Origin: Eleusine coracana subsp. coracana
Lineage: Eukaryota; Streptophyta; Magnoliopsida; Poales; Poaceae
Direction: 5' to 3'
Assembly: GCA_032690845.1 (NCBI GenBank)
Contig: CM064433.1
Span: 41,662,658 to 41,726,657, forward strand
DNA length: 64,000 nt
Shown one piece after another: positions 1-12,200 of this stretch. The position numbers and the translations under genes are program-made. The notes beneath the pieces are model-generated. The model did no database searches, was not told the DNA's origin, and saw only the letters and a program-made list of their open reading frames with translations. Position 1 is the stretch's first letter. Each line of letters begins with the position of its first letter.

Positions 1-319
1 GACGACCATCCTCACCTCTCATGGCAGATCTAGAGATGGCGGCCGTGGCTCCGCGAGCGGCGGCGACGGTGGCTCCCTAGGCAGCGGCAGATCCAGTGCC
101 AGCAGCGGCTCCATGAGGCGGACGCAGCTCCTCGAGCGGCGGCGCGATGACAGATCCTGCCCCGGGTGGTGCTGCTATAGTTTCATTTTCTTATGGCGGT
201 TGGTTTGTATCCTCCGCCACAAATCACTGATTTTTATCTGCAAAACTGTAGCAGTGGGTCTGATACCCACCGCCACAATTGCTTTTCAACTGCCTCTAAA
301 GGCCTTTTCTGTGGTAGTG
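1..319. mobile_element. Right end of a small CACTA-type DNA transposon (left end outside window)
   Basis: The segment ends at 319 with the terminus CTGTGGTAGTG, the same right end seen in the delimited CACTA elements at 31914 and 36536. Upstream of it are GC-rich sequence and subterminal motifs built on GGCGG/CCGCCAC. The left terminus and target-site duplication lie outside the window, so the length is unknown. The short reading frames here are low-complexity and frame-ambiguous. Nonautonomous status is inferred by analogy with the two complete relatives. Confidence 0.6.
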
Positions 320-374
320 TGCAGATGGACAATTGATTGTAAAATAACCAGGGCGCCCGTGGTGGCAGCCTATG

Positions 375-1000
375 TAATTTGATGGTATTATGGACCTTTA
401 GTAACAAAGACACCCAATACCACAATAGGTTGCTATAAAAAAGATGCCACACTATTATTGAATCACAATATCCTCTTGTTGTGATGCATTACATAGTACT
501 GCTCAAGTCTGTTGTTGATTGCAGAAACTTATTAGGTCAAATTTGGCACTACACAGCATGCCCTAACGACAAGACTTCCAGACCAGAGGGAGTAGTTCTA
601 GTACGTGTTAGCTTGGGGTGAGGCAGTACATGGTGGTTCTAGTACGCCTTAGCTATGGGACTGACAAAAAGAGTGAGGGATATAATTTCACATGGAGATA
701 CGAGCTAATGGCATCGTTGAGTCTTGCAGTGGTTGTGCTAGCCGGATCAAAGGATCCATCGCATCCATGAAAAGCGTCAATTAATGGAGTACAATGCTGC
801 AGCCAAACAACAAATGCTATGAGGCTTGGGGGGCACAAGGAATCAACCATCAGCTACGTTCTGCGCTCCAAGAGGAAAAAGCAATATGGCGACCCTGATT
901 CCTCTAGGTATATTTGGGCAGCTGCATCGGTGGGACAATATTGTCGCCATGAACATTCCATTTTGTGATTTTGGAAATTTCTCCTTTTGGCTGCATGGCA
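375..1000. repeat. Segmental duplication, copy 1 (paired with 26940-27164 plus 28572-28930)
   Basis: Noncoding DNA that aligns by eye with 26940-27164 and then 28572-28930. Shared landmarks are the AAGATGCCAC segment, TTCTAGTACG, GGGCTGACAAAAAG and GAGCTAA(T/C)GGCATCG. The other copy is interrupted by the 1.4-kb LINE insertion at 27165, and this copy keeps the uninterrupted empty site at about 650-670. No credible gene is seen. Confidence 0.65.
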
Positions 1001-3102
1001 ATTTAATTTTCATTCTGAAAATTGTTTCATGGTGGAGAAAGACTAGAAAATTTTAATTATCGAATTATGAACTGGATAAAAATTGTGGTATGTTACAGTG
1101 TTCATGTACTGAAATATCAAAATTCTCTAATTACCAATGTCATTTGATTATTAATTAGTAGGCAAAGCATTGCAAAGACAAATGCCCTGCCATAATCCTG
1201 AGTGAACGGACATTCACACAGGCATTGTGGTGGTCCCTGCCATATGTACAATAAAGTTGTTCACATATATACAGCAGCTTAGGGTAGGCCTGGAGGATTG
1301 TAAATTGAGCAGATGATAGAAGCCGAGCCCATGAGACAGACCGAGGGTAAGGGAGCCTTGAATAATATAGATACTGTGAAAAAAAAATGTTGGATCGCAA
1401 TATTATGTGGCACACAAACATACTAACGGTTGGAAGGTATCGAGGAAGAACATTGCAGATTCACTGGTACAGTGGTAGTTGCAGTGCATGGCCATCAGGA
1501 GAGACTGCTCTGTTCTGGTCCAAACTAGGAAGAACTGTGAAACTTTTTCCCTGGAAAGTAGAACCTTGAAAGATAATGGTTTGTTGTCCTTCCCAAGTGC
1601 TTCCTCCAATTGGACAAGGGCTTTTGTTCAGGAAACATTTTTATGATGTAGTATCAGATCGTTGAAGACTGCAAGACGTCCTTTTAGTAGTACAGGCTTA
1701 ACCATATGTTGCTCCAAGGCTCTGACTTTGCATTGTTGAAGTGAATAAATCACAACGATCTAGTGATTGCTTTAGTGTTGTTCTAGTGTTTCACATGTTG
1801 TTCTAGCTTCTACGTGGCCTTATGGAGCTGCCAGGAACTAAAGCATCAAAATCCTCTCATTACCAATGCCTATCCGTTATTAATTAGAACTTAGAAGAGA
1901 AAGACTTGCAAAAACAAATGCCCACTCATATTTCTGTGTTACGGGACATTCACAAAGGTATTGTACTAGTTTGGCCTATGTTCTGAGTAGCGATCCCTGT
2001 CAGATTAGAGAGATCAAAGCCATGGAGTCGTGTCCCCTGAGGAATATAAGCAAAATCAGGCCTACGCATGCAAGCAATGTTCTATATATGACGGCGTACG
2101 TCCGTGTTCCTGTATGCTGTCTACACGATGAACGTCCGCACCAATTAGTTCAAATTTTGCATCCGGCAGCAAAGGCATGCTGATCGTGCCACCGCTCCGA
2201 GGCACATGGCTCGGTGCCGGAGTGTGCACCACATGTCAGATCAGATCGTGTAAATGGGATGCAACAAGTGGATTTTTTATTTCAGAAATTATGCACACAA
2301 GGATTTGAACGTTCGTAAGATGTCTCCCACTAACCAACTTTCCTGCTGTCCGTGTGCTCACTAAGGTTGAGCGAGATTTTGTCTTCTAATCCTTCATATT
2401 CCATAGACCTCCTGTTCTGAAGTAAGGCCTCACAAGAAGAAAGTTCTGTAGTAATTGATTTCTCTCTTGATGGATTGCGTTATCCCGGTATATGTAGTAG
2501 GTGGAGACTTTATTTGCACCATATATTGTGAGCAGTGACTGAGAGAGAAGCTATAAGTGAGCAACCTACCAAGGGGCCCAGTGGTAGGGGGCTCAGGCCC
2601 TCATTAGGATGTGCACGCACATCAGATGCTACTACGGTTGCTATTTTCAGGAACATCAAATGCCAAGCGTGTAGCACAATAGGACTGTGATGTATCAGGA
2701 TAAAGCTATAGAATCTCACACCGTCATCTAGGAAGCAGCTGATGCAGCCAATCATGCCAGACAACTCTATGGCAGAGACAATAACTGGACCTCACACAAG
2801 GCGAAGCAGTACTGTCCAAACACTGTGTCGCAGCATGTCTGGGATGGCCAGGTTGTGGAATTCGATTGGGTAACACCTCGTTGCTCTGGAAAAGCAAGGT
2901 ACCTCACGGTTTACTGTGCTGTGATTCTGCTCGGTGCTGTGATTTTTTTTTTTGAAAAGAGATCTTACTCCGCTTATATTGAAAAGCCAAATTTGGCGAG
3001 TTACTAGGGATACCAGTATACATCACGGACTCCTTGTTCAGAGAATACCAAGGAGCACACACCATTTTATCATAGGACTACAATATCAGAAATAATTGAG
3101 TT
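1000..3102. other. Noncoding stretch without recognised genes
   Basis: AT-rich grass intergenic DNA with only short shadow reading frames. It holds one copy of the conserved cassette (1298-1452). Otherwise I recognise nothing. Confidence 0.5.
1298..1452 (-). repeat. Conserved promoter-like cassette, copy 1 of 6
   Basis: Read on the minus strand it has a TATCTATATTATTC box preceded by a block related to CCTTCCAAGCCC and followed by a CTCATGGGC block. The same order is found at 10594, 13000, 31150, 43694 and 44620. This copy is among the more diverged. A promoter or 5' UTR role is inference. Confidence 0.5.
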
Positions 3103-3423
3103 CACTACCCAAATCCCTTCTTTGCCAAGTGCCCAAAACACTCGGCAAAGCCTTTGTCGAGTGTAACAAAGAGCACATGGTAAAAAAAGCATCGGTAAAG
3201 TGCTCTTTATCGAGTGTTTTTGTCGCGCACTCGGCAATGCCTTTGCCGTGTGTCGAAATACACTCGGCAAAATATAAATCACAAAAAGGGTTACTCGCCA
3301 AGGTCCTCTTTTGCTGCGTGCCAGCCAAAAATACACTCGACAAAGAGCCGGTTTGCCGAGTGCCCGAAAGGATGCACTCGGCAAACCATCGGATACTCGG
3401 CAAACGGCTGATTTCTGGTAGTG
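3103..3423. mobile_element. Deleted 321-bp CACTA element with TTTGCCGAGTG subterminal repeats
   Basis: It starts CACTACCCAAATCCC and ends GATTTCTGGTAGTG, giving the CACTA...TAGTG termini of the superfamily. The interior is almost entirely alternating CTCGGCAAAG and CTTTGCCGAGTG motifs, the subterminal repeats to which CACTA transposases bind. The flanking triplets (GTT left, CAT right) do not match, so no target-site duplication is preserved and one end may be a recombinant. There is no coding capacity; the reading frames across it are repeat translations. Confidence 0.8.
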
Positions 3424-4563
3424 CATATGGTGATCCAGATTCCTCTGGCTATATTTGTGCAGCTGCATGAACATGCCTCTCATGAGCAGCATGGAGTGCC
3501 ATCAGCAAGAGTCGACCACTTACTTCAGTCATCGGTCACCTCGCTAACTTCAACACACATCCGTCAACACATGAAGGAAGAGACAAGAAGCTTGGACTCC
3601 CGCCTAACACATCTATCAACACATGCTGGCTTTGCCAGCTGCCGTTCCGGGTGCTTGCTGGAGGTGGACAGTCTGGACTATACAGTTGCAGACACTTGCG
3701 TACAAGATTTAACCCGGCGAGTTGAAAAGATACAAGGTGGTATGGAATAGGAGAGAAGCAATGAATTCGTTTGGTACAGGCAATGTGCTTAGAACTTGCA
3801 GCATGTGGCAGAAGTGTTGGAACTGTAGGATCAAAACACAAATCTCACAGGAGCTCAAACACGCAGCAATGGTGACAGGACGCCCCCGGTGAGAAATGCA
3901 TGGTCTTCTTTTATTTGTCCACACTCAGCACAAACCGAATAGACGGATTACATATTGTTTTATAGCCTTAGCTAACTAACTATTTCCTCCGGCCACCGCA
4001 CGCACAAATGCACGAGCTGCCCCGTCACCCAGAAAGGCTCAAATTAAATGTGAGCCATTCGCTCATCTGCCTGAATTTGTCGTTGCCGCACTAATGCTTA
4101 CTCAACAACTAATACTTGCATCATGTTGGGGAGAAGGATAAACGACCGGCCTGGCGAAGGCGCGCACACTGGCAAAGGCAAAGAAATGTTCGCCATACCA
4201 CAACCATGGCAGAGAAGGACGTGTAAATCCGATCTGGAAGGTGCGACACTCTGGTGGCATTTACGATGGTCACGGCTTGATGACCACATAAGCTAACGTG
4301 AGGCCCAGCACCGCCATGCTAGCCGGCGGTTCGGGCTTCGATCCCTTTGTTGTTGTCAGCAGAAGGACAGTTGTCATGGGCCTAAGCTCCCTTCTGTTTG
4401 ATGTATGTTGGTATTGTTGTAGTTCCGGACATCATGCCCACAACCGAAAAAAATGATTTGCCATAGTGTTTTGGTAGTAGCGGATTTGATGACCGCTACT
4501 GCAACTGCGTAAGATCTGCTGCTGGCATCCTCTATTGAGGTAATCCATTTACAGGAATTTTTT
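3424..4563. other. Noncoding stretch
   Basis: No gene recognised. The first 40 bases (GATTCCTCT and GCAGCTGCAT around 3435-3468) resemble 889-930, so this is probably another piece of the local segmental duplications. Confidence 0.4.
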
Positions 4564-4576
4564 GTTGCCTTACTAA

Positions 4577-4897
4577 AAAACAATCAACCTACCGGGGTTG
4601 GGGGTAGGGTGGGGGGGGGGGGGGTTAAGACAGCCTCAGGGCTTTTTTTATGACAGAAGACCTTCTCACGCAGGTCGAGAAAAAACCCCAAACCCTTGCC
4701 CCACCCTTACACAGCAACACCGTAACGTGTGAGACGATCATGACCTGGGCCGGACCTTAGACTCGTGTTTTGGCATGGTGACAACCGATGTGATTTTTTT
4801 ACCCCAACCCGTAAATTCCCTCCCACTGGGAGTCAAACCCGGGACCTTGGGGGTGCTACTAAGCCACCTCAAGCACTTGGCTGAAGGACAGTTTACC
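4577..4897 (-). mobile_element. tRNA-derived SINE with a perfect 13-bp target-site duplication
   Basis: On the minus strand the 5' part has an A-box-like GTGGCTTAGTAG and a B-box-like GGGTTTGACTCC, the split RNA polymerase III promoter expected of a tRNA-derived head. The body contains CGTGAGAAGGTCTTCTG, which is shared with a second SINE at 39734. Identical GTTGCCTTACTAA copies at 4564-4576 and 4898-4910 flank the element and mark the insertion. The G run at about 4611-4624 lies in its 3' tail. Assignment to an Au-like grass SINE family is inference. Confidence 0.8.
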
Positions 4898-4988
4898 GTT
4901 GCCTTACTAAGAAGTAACTAAAATTAATAACATGATTGCAACGGCATGGTTGTGTGTAAACTTGGAAGAAATAACTCTTGTTTTTTTT

Positions 4989-7900
4989 TGTCACGGACCC
5001 GCCTTACCACGGAGACGGCTCCGTTTCAGGATCTCCCTCGGGTGGCGACACGCGCTGTGGCGCCCCAATAGTACAATACATGACAGAGAAAATAATTACA
5101 ACAGAAACATAGGTGGGGAAGCAGAGTTTACATAAATCCGAAGTTATATTACAAACCGGAGTTTTGACAGAAACAAATTTGCGGAAGCGAAAAGTTCAAC
5201 CTCGGTTCACTGATTCGACGAAAAGGCTAAGATACAATCGCCCTCTCACGGCGACACACAGGGATCATCCGGCCATAATAGGTGTCTTGCCCAAGCACCG
5301 TGCCGGCAAGCAAAGATCTACTCCTCCTCATCATTCGTGCACAGCTCCCATTCGATGTTCCAGCAATTGGGACGCTGGCCCTCCCAATGAAACCTTCCTT
5401 CACAGTGGCACTCTTCGACCTGGTCATCTGAAAACCACATAGAGCTACGCCCTGAGTAACTAATTTACTCAGCAAGACTGACCCGTCAAAATGGCCAACT
5501 ACAGCCGACACCTAGACATGCAAGGCTAGGGAATAGGGTTTTAATTTGCCAGAAAACCCGCCTAAGAGTGGATCCCTATTTTTCAAGTTTTAGCATCAAG
5601 TTGAGTTGTCATGCAGAGAAATAAATTTAGTTTGCACTAGAGCTATAACAATCATAGTTGCAATACAATCTTAATAATTTCAAACAGCAGTATTAAACCC
5701 ACACAACATCTTAATGGCTTCCGGCACTGTTCCGTAGCAGCGATAAAGTGGTACTCGTTACTGTGAGGGGCAGCGACTCGAATTGATTTACATCCTGCAG
5801 GAGAAACCTGCTTGCACGACCCATACGCGCTTCCGGGAAGCCGCATGGTGCAACCTTTCGCTCACGGTACCGCAGGGTCTTCCGGGTCCAGACTCCCCCG
5901 AGAAGGGTCCCCCATCGCGATGCGCCCCGTGCCGCCATCCGTGGGTGGATTGCTCCCTCCTCTCAGCCCCAGTACCACCAAAGAAGGGAGAAGGCTATCT
6001 TCAGACCAAGCGGTAGTCGTAGCTATATCGGTTTACTAGGCCCATATCTCCAGCATGCAAACAGTACGTTCAAACTTGATCCCATGGGCCGGACACGAGG
6101 CGTAGCCTTAGGTGACTCGGACGGGGCTACCTCCTTGAAGACAAACTGTCCTTCCCTTTCCACCTAGTTGCCCGTCCGGTCTTCATTGTGATTCCATCCA
6201 CCCTTTCCTTCATCCGATCTCGTTCCCTAGTGATAATATTTCCTATCTACGAGTGGTCTCCATACCACTCGATGAGTAGTCGTCCTAATTTAAGCAGAGC
6301 GACTACCGTCCTGAGGCTAATAATCAGGAAGAGGGACCTACTGCACGCTAGGGTTTCAATCAACTCCTATCACTTAATGCACAGGCAAGTTTACATCCCT
6401 AGCTAGTGATAGAATAAAAATTTAAAACAGGGATAATGCACCGGGGCTTGCCTTGGTTCTGCTCTTGGTCAGCTACGGCACCTCCGGCTCCTTCTGGATC
6501 CTGCTCCGGTCCTGCCCCCACGTGGTTCACGGCGTGATCTATATGATGCAAGAGGGAATGCTATGAGAGAAGATTCATGGCACTTCCTCAATAAATACGT
6601 TAATGCACGCTGTCAGTGGTGGAAATAAACGGTGCGCGGAGAGGCGTTCAAGAGCATCACTCATAGAGTGGGGCACATGGTGAGGGTGCTTCGTGTATTT
6701 CCTTCATGGACTCCAGTACTTGACCGTGACGACGTCGCATCCAAGTACGGTGTGTCTGGCCATGTGCCGGGCAAGGCCGTGCAAGTGCTGCCCCGAGTTC
6801 GCAGGTGCTAACCAATTAGCACTTAGCGTGAGCAAACCCCTCGCAAGGTTAAAATTACACTCGGGGCACAATTTATTAAGTCGACAAGGTTCTGCTCTTC
6901 AAAAGGGCAGAGGTGATTAATTAAAATTAGGTTACACCAGGAGTGATTTAATTGTTAAGTTTCACTATCAAGCACTAAGCCAAAGATTAATTATTAATTA
7001 TTATAAGGAAAAAGACATTAAATTAATTTCAGCTAATAAACAGAGAATTTCTTTATGAAATAATTCCAGGGAGACTAAAACTGAAAATCCTACTTGGAGA
7101 CCAAATTTTAATATTTCATCAGCTCTCTGCAATTAATTAAAATTCTATTAGTGTTTTTCCTATTTATTTTAACCCTGGTATAAAAATTACCATGCATGTG
7201 GCATTAGCATTTTTCTACAATAGTACAAGTTCCCACAAAGCTAACAAAATTTATTTCGCCACAAAATTCCTATTATATAATTTACTATGCAATTTACCAG
7301 TTTAACCTATTTCTAGAAATGAATAAATCACGAAAAACCGATTTTTTTCTTCGTGGGCCGCAAATCCGGCAGCCCACGACGGCCTCGCCCACGGGAACGG
7401 CGCGCCTGGGCCAGAACTGGCCCAAGCGGGCACGGCCCAGCGCTCGGCTGGCCCGTTGGCCAGCGCGCCCGAGTCCGCGCGCGCGTGTGCGCTCTCACCG
7501 GAGCACGGCGGCGCTGGCAGGGGGCTCGCCGCAGCTCGCTGCGGCCCCTGGATCGGGCTGGTCCAGAAAGGAAAAACGACCTACTCAACACCGCGCACTC
7601 ATCTAGGCTATCGGGAACCACCGGTGATGGCCGGACATAGCCCAGCGATGGCGGCGGAAACAGAGCAGGGGCCGGCGACGGCTAGCACGGCAAGGGAAGG
7701 GCGGTAAGACTCGGAATCTTGCCGGGAAGCTTCACTGGAGCACGGAGAAGGAGGTCACCGAGCTTCTCCTGCGAGAGGGAGGCCGGGGGTGCGGTCTCAC
7801 CGGCGAGGTGGGGGTTGCGGTGGTCGGCGGCGGCCTCGAGCGAAGAACTAGGGGAAAATATGGTCGGATTTGTCCAACCAGAGCTCAAACGCATGCGCGA

Positions 7901-8840
7901 ACAAGAGGGAAAGCTCCTCGAGCGAGGAATCGAAGGATGGCTCATCTCGGGGTGAATGCGGCGTGGGGGAACAGCTTGGGGTCGACTGTCGGCGCCGGGG
8001 AAGAACCGGGCCGATCTCCCAATGCCGACCGCGCGGTGCAGGGAAAGCGGGTGCAGGTTCGTCGGGTCGCCTCAGCGCTGTTTCCAGAAACTTGGCTCGA
8101 GCTCCGGCGGGCGGTGGCGGCCAGGCGACGCGGAGCAGTGGCGACGGCGGAGGCAGAGGCGATGGCGGAGAGAGAGCGAGAGCGAAGGAGTGAATGCGGG
8201 GCTGAGTGCGCTCGGACAGGCGACAGGGCGATGTCCGAACGTGCGCGTGGGGCCGTCGATCCGCGGCAACGGCCGTTGGCCGTACGTCGGCGACCACGCG
8301 GCGCGCGACGGGCGGGGCAGCGCGGCTGCGGTCGGTGTGTTTTCTCTGAGTCGCTGACAGGCGGGTCCCACGGGCAGATTTTCTTTTTCAAATCTTTTTC
8401 CAATCCTATCAGCCGACTGCCTTTGCAAAATTTGTTAGAATTAATCCAGGTCTGCTAAAATCAGACCAAAAATAGGGTAGGCTCCCCATAATGTACTGGT
8501 TTTTACAAAAATGCTAACTACCAACAGTTCCCACTACAAAAAGCTCAGGAATGTAATGAACAGAGCTGGTGTTTAACCATTGTAACATTTATTTGAGGCC
8601 TTTATTGATGGATTAAAATTCTGAGAAAATTCCCAAAATTCTAATTGATCAAGACCATCAACATATAATTTTTGCAAAGGTGAGTCTTACTGAAAATTTG
8701 GGACTTGCAGTACAAGGGTCATTCAATGGGGTTTGAAATCAATTGAATTGCAATTTGAATTCAAATTCAAAAGCTTGTGTTCTGATTTAATACTGCCTAA
8801 GTGACACCCTTGGGACCCTAATGACACTAGGAGTGTCACA
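4989..8840 (-). mobile_element. Solo LTR (3.85 kb, reverse orientation) of the Ty3-gypsy family at 49033-62150
   Basis: On the minus strand it begins TGTGACACTCC (8840) and ends GGGTCCGTGACA (4989), matching the LTR ends of the large element. The GC-rich block, the AAAATTGGTC-type AT-rich block and the CTAGCTAGGGATG segment occur in the same order as in the two LTRs downstream. No gag or pol flanks it, so it is a solo LTR. The flanking pentamers TTTTT and TATTT are an imperfect target duplication at best. It has about 350 bp (roughly 6600-6950) not found in the other two LTRs. GC-rich reading frames at 7328-8458 lie inside the LTR and are not taken as genes. Confidence 0.85.
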
Positions 8841-9736
8841 TATTTTGTGTGATGATAAGCATTGCTCAAGCTGTTACTGCTCTGAACTGATCGAGGTAAT
8901 TTATACTTTTAAAAGCCAGAATTTATTAGTTAGGATGCACCAATAAGCTGCACCGCCAAAAACTTTAGCTGATAAGGAATATTGGAAAATTCAAATATAC
9001 TTGAACACTAATTTATATAGCAGTTGCGGAATAACAGTAGATCATAATTTATATAATAATATGTCTTGATTCTGTCATGATTCGAACTCGAGGGCTAGTA
9101 TCATATTGAGCTACTTTGAATTAACCAGTTACATAAGCTTAGTCTGATATGGAAGGGTAGAAAATTCATTTATTTCTTCAAGAGCCACTCTGGCTTATTG
9201 GCCATGAATTTTTGGATTAATGCAGTAGGGACACACCACATTTGCCTTCACTGTAAAGACATTAAAGCATCAGAAACTTTATAAGGTGATTTGTTGAATA
9301 ACGAAATGTTATTGAACAATGTGGCGCATGCTTTATTTACAAAGATAACATGTCCAAACAATTCCTTGGTTTTTGGGTATATTCAAAAACAAGAAAATAA
9401 GTAGTGCTACAGTAGTAAGGCTTAGCCCGAACTAGTGAAGTTGTATAGGATGCTGGAGAGTGAGCGAATTCAAATAGTATGTAGGCTTGGGAGGAATTGG
9501 GATACCTTTAACACCAATAGACTTCTCTTGTCTGCGCACACAGAAAAGATGTGGCACATATCAACACAAGTACAACGAATTTTCACTCTATCCAGAGCCA
9601 GGGTTGATGAATGTGATAGTGATATGGAGGAGATGAGTCCCAGTAATGCGATACAATGATTTGATTTTGGCTGTTCTACAGAAAAGAATAGCATTATATT
9701 TGGTGCCAATCCTTAAGTGAGTTTTACTATTGAAAA

Positions 9737-9999
9737 TACTAGCCAGTAATCTAATCAAACAATATGGATTGGTTAATCTGAAACTAAACTATTAGCAAAT
9801 ATTTTATCAGTTTGATGTTAAGATTACAAAAATAAAAATTGTGCAGTTATAATAATTCAATTTTGAGTAAAATTAAATTAGTAATATGTTGAATAACTAA
9901 TGCTTTATTTTTTTTATGATAAGGTGATACTTTATCATAGAAATAAACTTAAATTTAATATACGATTATACGAATCTACCGTCAAACTATTGGCTAGTA
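9737..9999. mobile_element. Candidate AT-rich MITE
   Basis: ATACTAGCCAGTA at the left and TATTGGCTAGTAT at the right form imperfect terminal inverted repeats around an AT-rich interior. A related ATACTAGCCAGT motif recurs at about 41103. Superfamily and target-site duplication could not be settled. Confidence 0.4.
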
Positions 10000-10593
10000 T
10001 GTTGGACAATAAAACTTGTTTGTTATCATTATCAGCCCCGTGCCTAATTGGAGTCTGGAAAAGTTACTGGATGGTCAGAGAGTTGAAACAAATTCTCAAT
10101 CAAGCTGAACTCTTGCCTTGAAAGTATATGTATATATTGTAATTAAACCTGTCCAGGCAACCAATACCATCAACATTGCGATACAAATAATTCCTAAGTG
10201 TGCTTAACATTACGACCAGTGCATCCATCTGTGCATTTTGGATATTATTGCTATAGAAATTAATGATGTGTGATTCGACCTAACATAGCAGCATGTCATG
10301 GTGGTTGATGCCGTTCAAGTAGGAGAGCTACAGCCGTTCTAGTAGTATGGAACAACATTTTCCTATGGAGCCTGAGCACAAGCTTAAAACCACGCAACTA
10401 TTTCTGTCACGCTGCACCAGCTTTATTTCGAACCATCGTCATGATTTAGCCGCTGAAAAGGTTGGTCTACCTCTACACAGCAACTACTTTCTAAACATTC
10501 CCTATATATAACATCAGCACGGTCCCATATTTTTATATAAAACACTAATGTGGTATGCATTTATCCAATTGTACAGGGTAAGCTTATATAGAG

Positions 10594-10760
10594 ATTATAA
10601 ATTGAGTGGACTATAAAAACTGTGCCTTTGAGGCCATGAGACAGGATGGGAGTGAGGGCAAAACGTCGATGAACAATATAGATACAGAACAAAAGTATTG
10701 TTGGATGGCTATGTACGTGGGATGTAAACACACATGGGCTTGGAAGGTATAGGGAAAACA
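10594..10760 (-). repeat. Conserved promoter-like cassette, copy 2 of 6
   Basis: On the minus strand it contains CCTTCCAAGCCCATGTGTG, then CATCCCACGTACATAGCCATCC, then a TATCTATATTGTTC box, then CTCATGGCCTC and a TCAATTTATAAT block. This is one of the clearest copies. No reading frame is conserved between copies. Confidence 0.6.
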
Positions 10761-11208
10761 AGAAAATTATAATAGAAAAAGCTTGTGAGTGCGACGTGCC
10801 GTCCTTGTGCGGACATTCTTGCAGCTGCTGCCGTTTCCAAGTTCCTTTTCCCATAAGGCAAATCCTTGTGTTCGGGAAGCACTTTTTGACATACAATAAG
10901 TCACTTCCTGTCGTACTTTGATATAGTATTATCTCGTGCTGTTCTAGCTAGCTAGCTTCTTGTTGGTAACCTCGTTGAGCATACAGCCAGGTACTGAAAC
11001 AACGAAATCTTGTACTTAGTGATGCAGATCTCTCATCAGTAGACAGAGCATTGCAAGAGTCCACAAGGCAACGGTTCCGGGAAGTTCTTATTTGCAGTCC
11101 AGTGTTGAGTCCCGATTGGGCTGGGCAGGTCAAGCTAAACTCGTGTTGTGCAGGGATTTTCAGTTTAAATCCTACATACCTATCCGAAGCGCTCATATAT
11201 ATCATGGC

Positions 11209-12200
11209 CACTACGGGAAAATTGATGTTTCCCATGTGTCCTCTTCTTTGCTGAGTGTTTTTTTTTTGAGCACTCAGGAAAAAACGTTTTGCCGAGTACC
11301 GTACAAAAAACACTCAGTAAAACAAATATGCTCAGCAAAGAATGCCTTACCAAGTGCCAAAAAAAAATACATTTGGCAAAGAAGAGTGTTTGCCAAGTGT
11401 TTTCTTTGGCTCGGCAAAGCGTTCTTGGCCGAGTATATTATTTTTGACACTCGGCAAAGATAAGCGTTTGCCAAATGTTTTTTCTTGACACACCACAAAC
11501 AAATAAATTTTTTTCTCTTCTAGTCTTAAAACTTTTTGTACTCTCCACATACAACATGCGTTACCCCATGTTAAAATTTGACATTTTTTGTATTTGTTTG
11601 CTATATTTAGTTAATTAATTATATTTCAAGTAATTTTTTGAATAAAATTAAATTTGAACTATAAATGTCCCAAATTGAAAAAATCAATGAGTATAAAAAT
11701 TATATTCATATTATTTAGCCCAATTTGAGACCTTACCCATGAAATAAAAAAATTTATGTTTGGTTTAAGAAATATAACCACTATAATATGTGTCCAAATG
11801 ATTTTTAAATTTTAAAAAAATCAAATAAAGTCTAAAAAATCATGAGATTTGTCATGATGTGGTTGTATTACAATTGGAGGCTACAATAAAAGGTAGAGAA
11901 GGTTTCACACAAGTTGTCACAGACATTGCTTACAAAACAGAGAATCTCGGAAGAATAACCTTAGAGTTAAGAATGAGTCATTAAGATTTGGAGTCAAATT
12001 GATAGTCGAATTTGAATTTGACTTCAAATCATTTTGTATAGGTCATAGATTACATAAATTATATCATTTCAAAATTTAATTATTTTGAAATGTGTTTTAT
12101 AATTTTAATTTTTTTGAGGCCCACAAGAAAATTTATTTGCCTAGTGTTTAATTTAGCACTCGGCAAAAAACCTCTTCGCCGAGTATATTTCCTAGATTTT
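11209..12200. mobile_element. CACTA element, left end clear, right end lost
   Basis: It starts CACTACGGGAAAATTGATG at 11209 and has repeated CTCGGCAAAG/TTTGCCGAGT motifs up to about 11475. A long AT-rich interior follows, then a second short run of TTAGCACTCGGCAAAAAACC motifs at about 12150-12185. No matching TAGTG terminus was found to the right, so the right boundary is approximate and the element is probably truncated. No coding sequence. Confidence 0.7.

Larger units (their letters stand above)
8841..11208. other. Noncoding stretch with MITE, shared segment and cassette copy
   Basis: Largely AT-rich. It contains a MITE candidate (9737-9999) and a cassette copy (10594-10760). Segment 9475-9675 resembles 30725-30900 (GGAATTGGGAT and ACACCAA(T/C)A blocks). 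No protein-coding gene is recognised. Confidence 0.5.

Noticed and set aside
2510..2764. 84-aa minus ORF with hydrophobic stretches
   Set aside because: No homologous frame in the duplicated segments and no recognisable motif.
3070..3492. 140-aa minus ORF and overlapping frames
   Set aside because: Translations of CTCGGCAAAG subterminal repeats in a CACTA element.
7328..8458. Overlapping long ORFs on both strands
   Set aside because: They lie in the GC-rich block of the solo LTR, recur in both LTRs of the full element and show no domain; open length follows from GC content.
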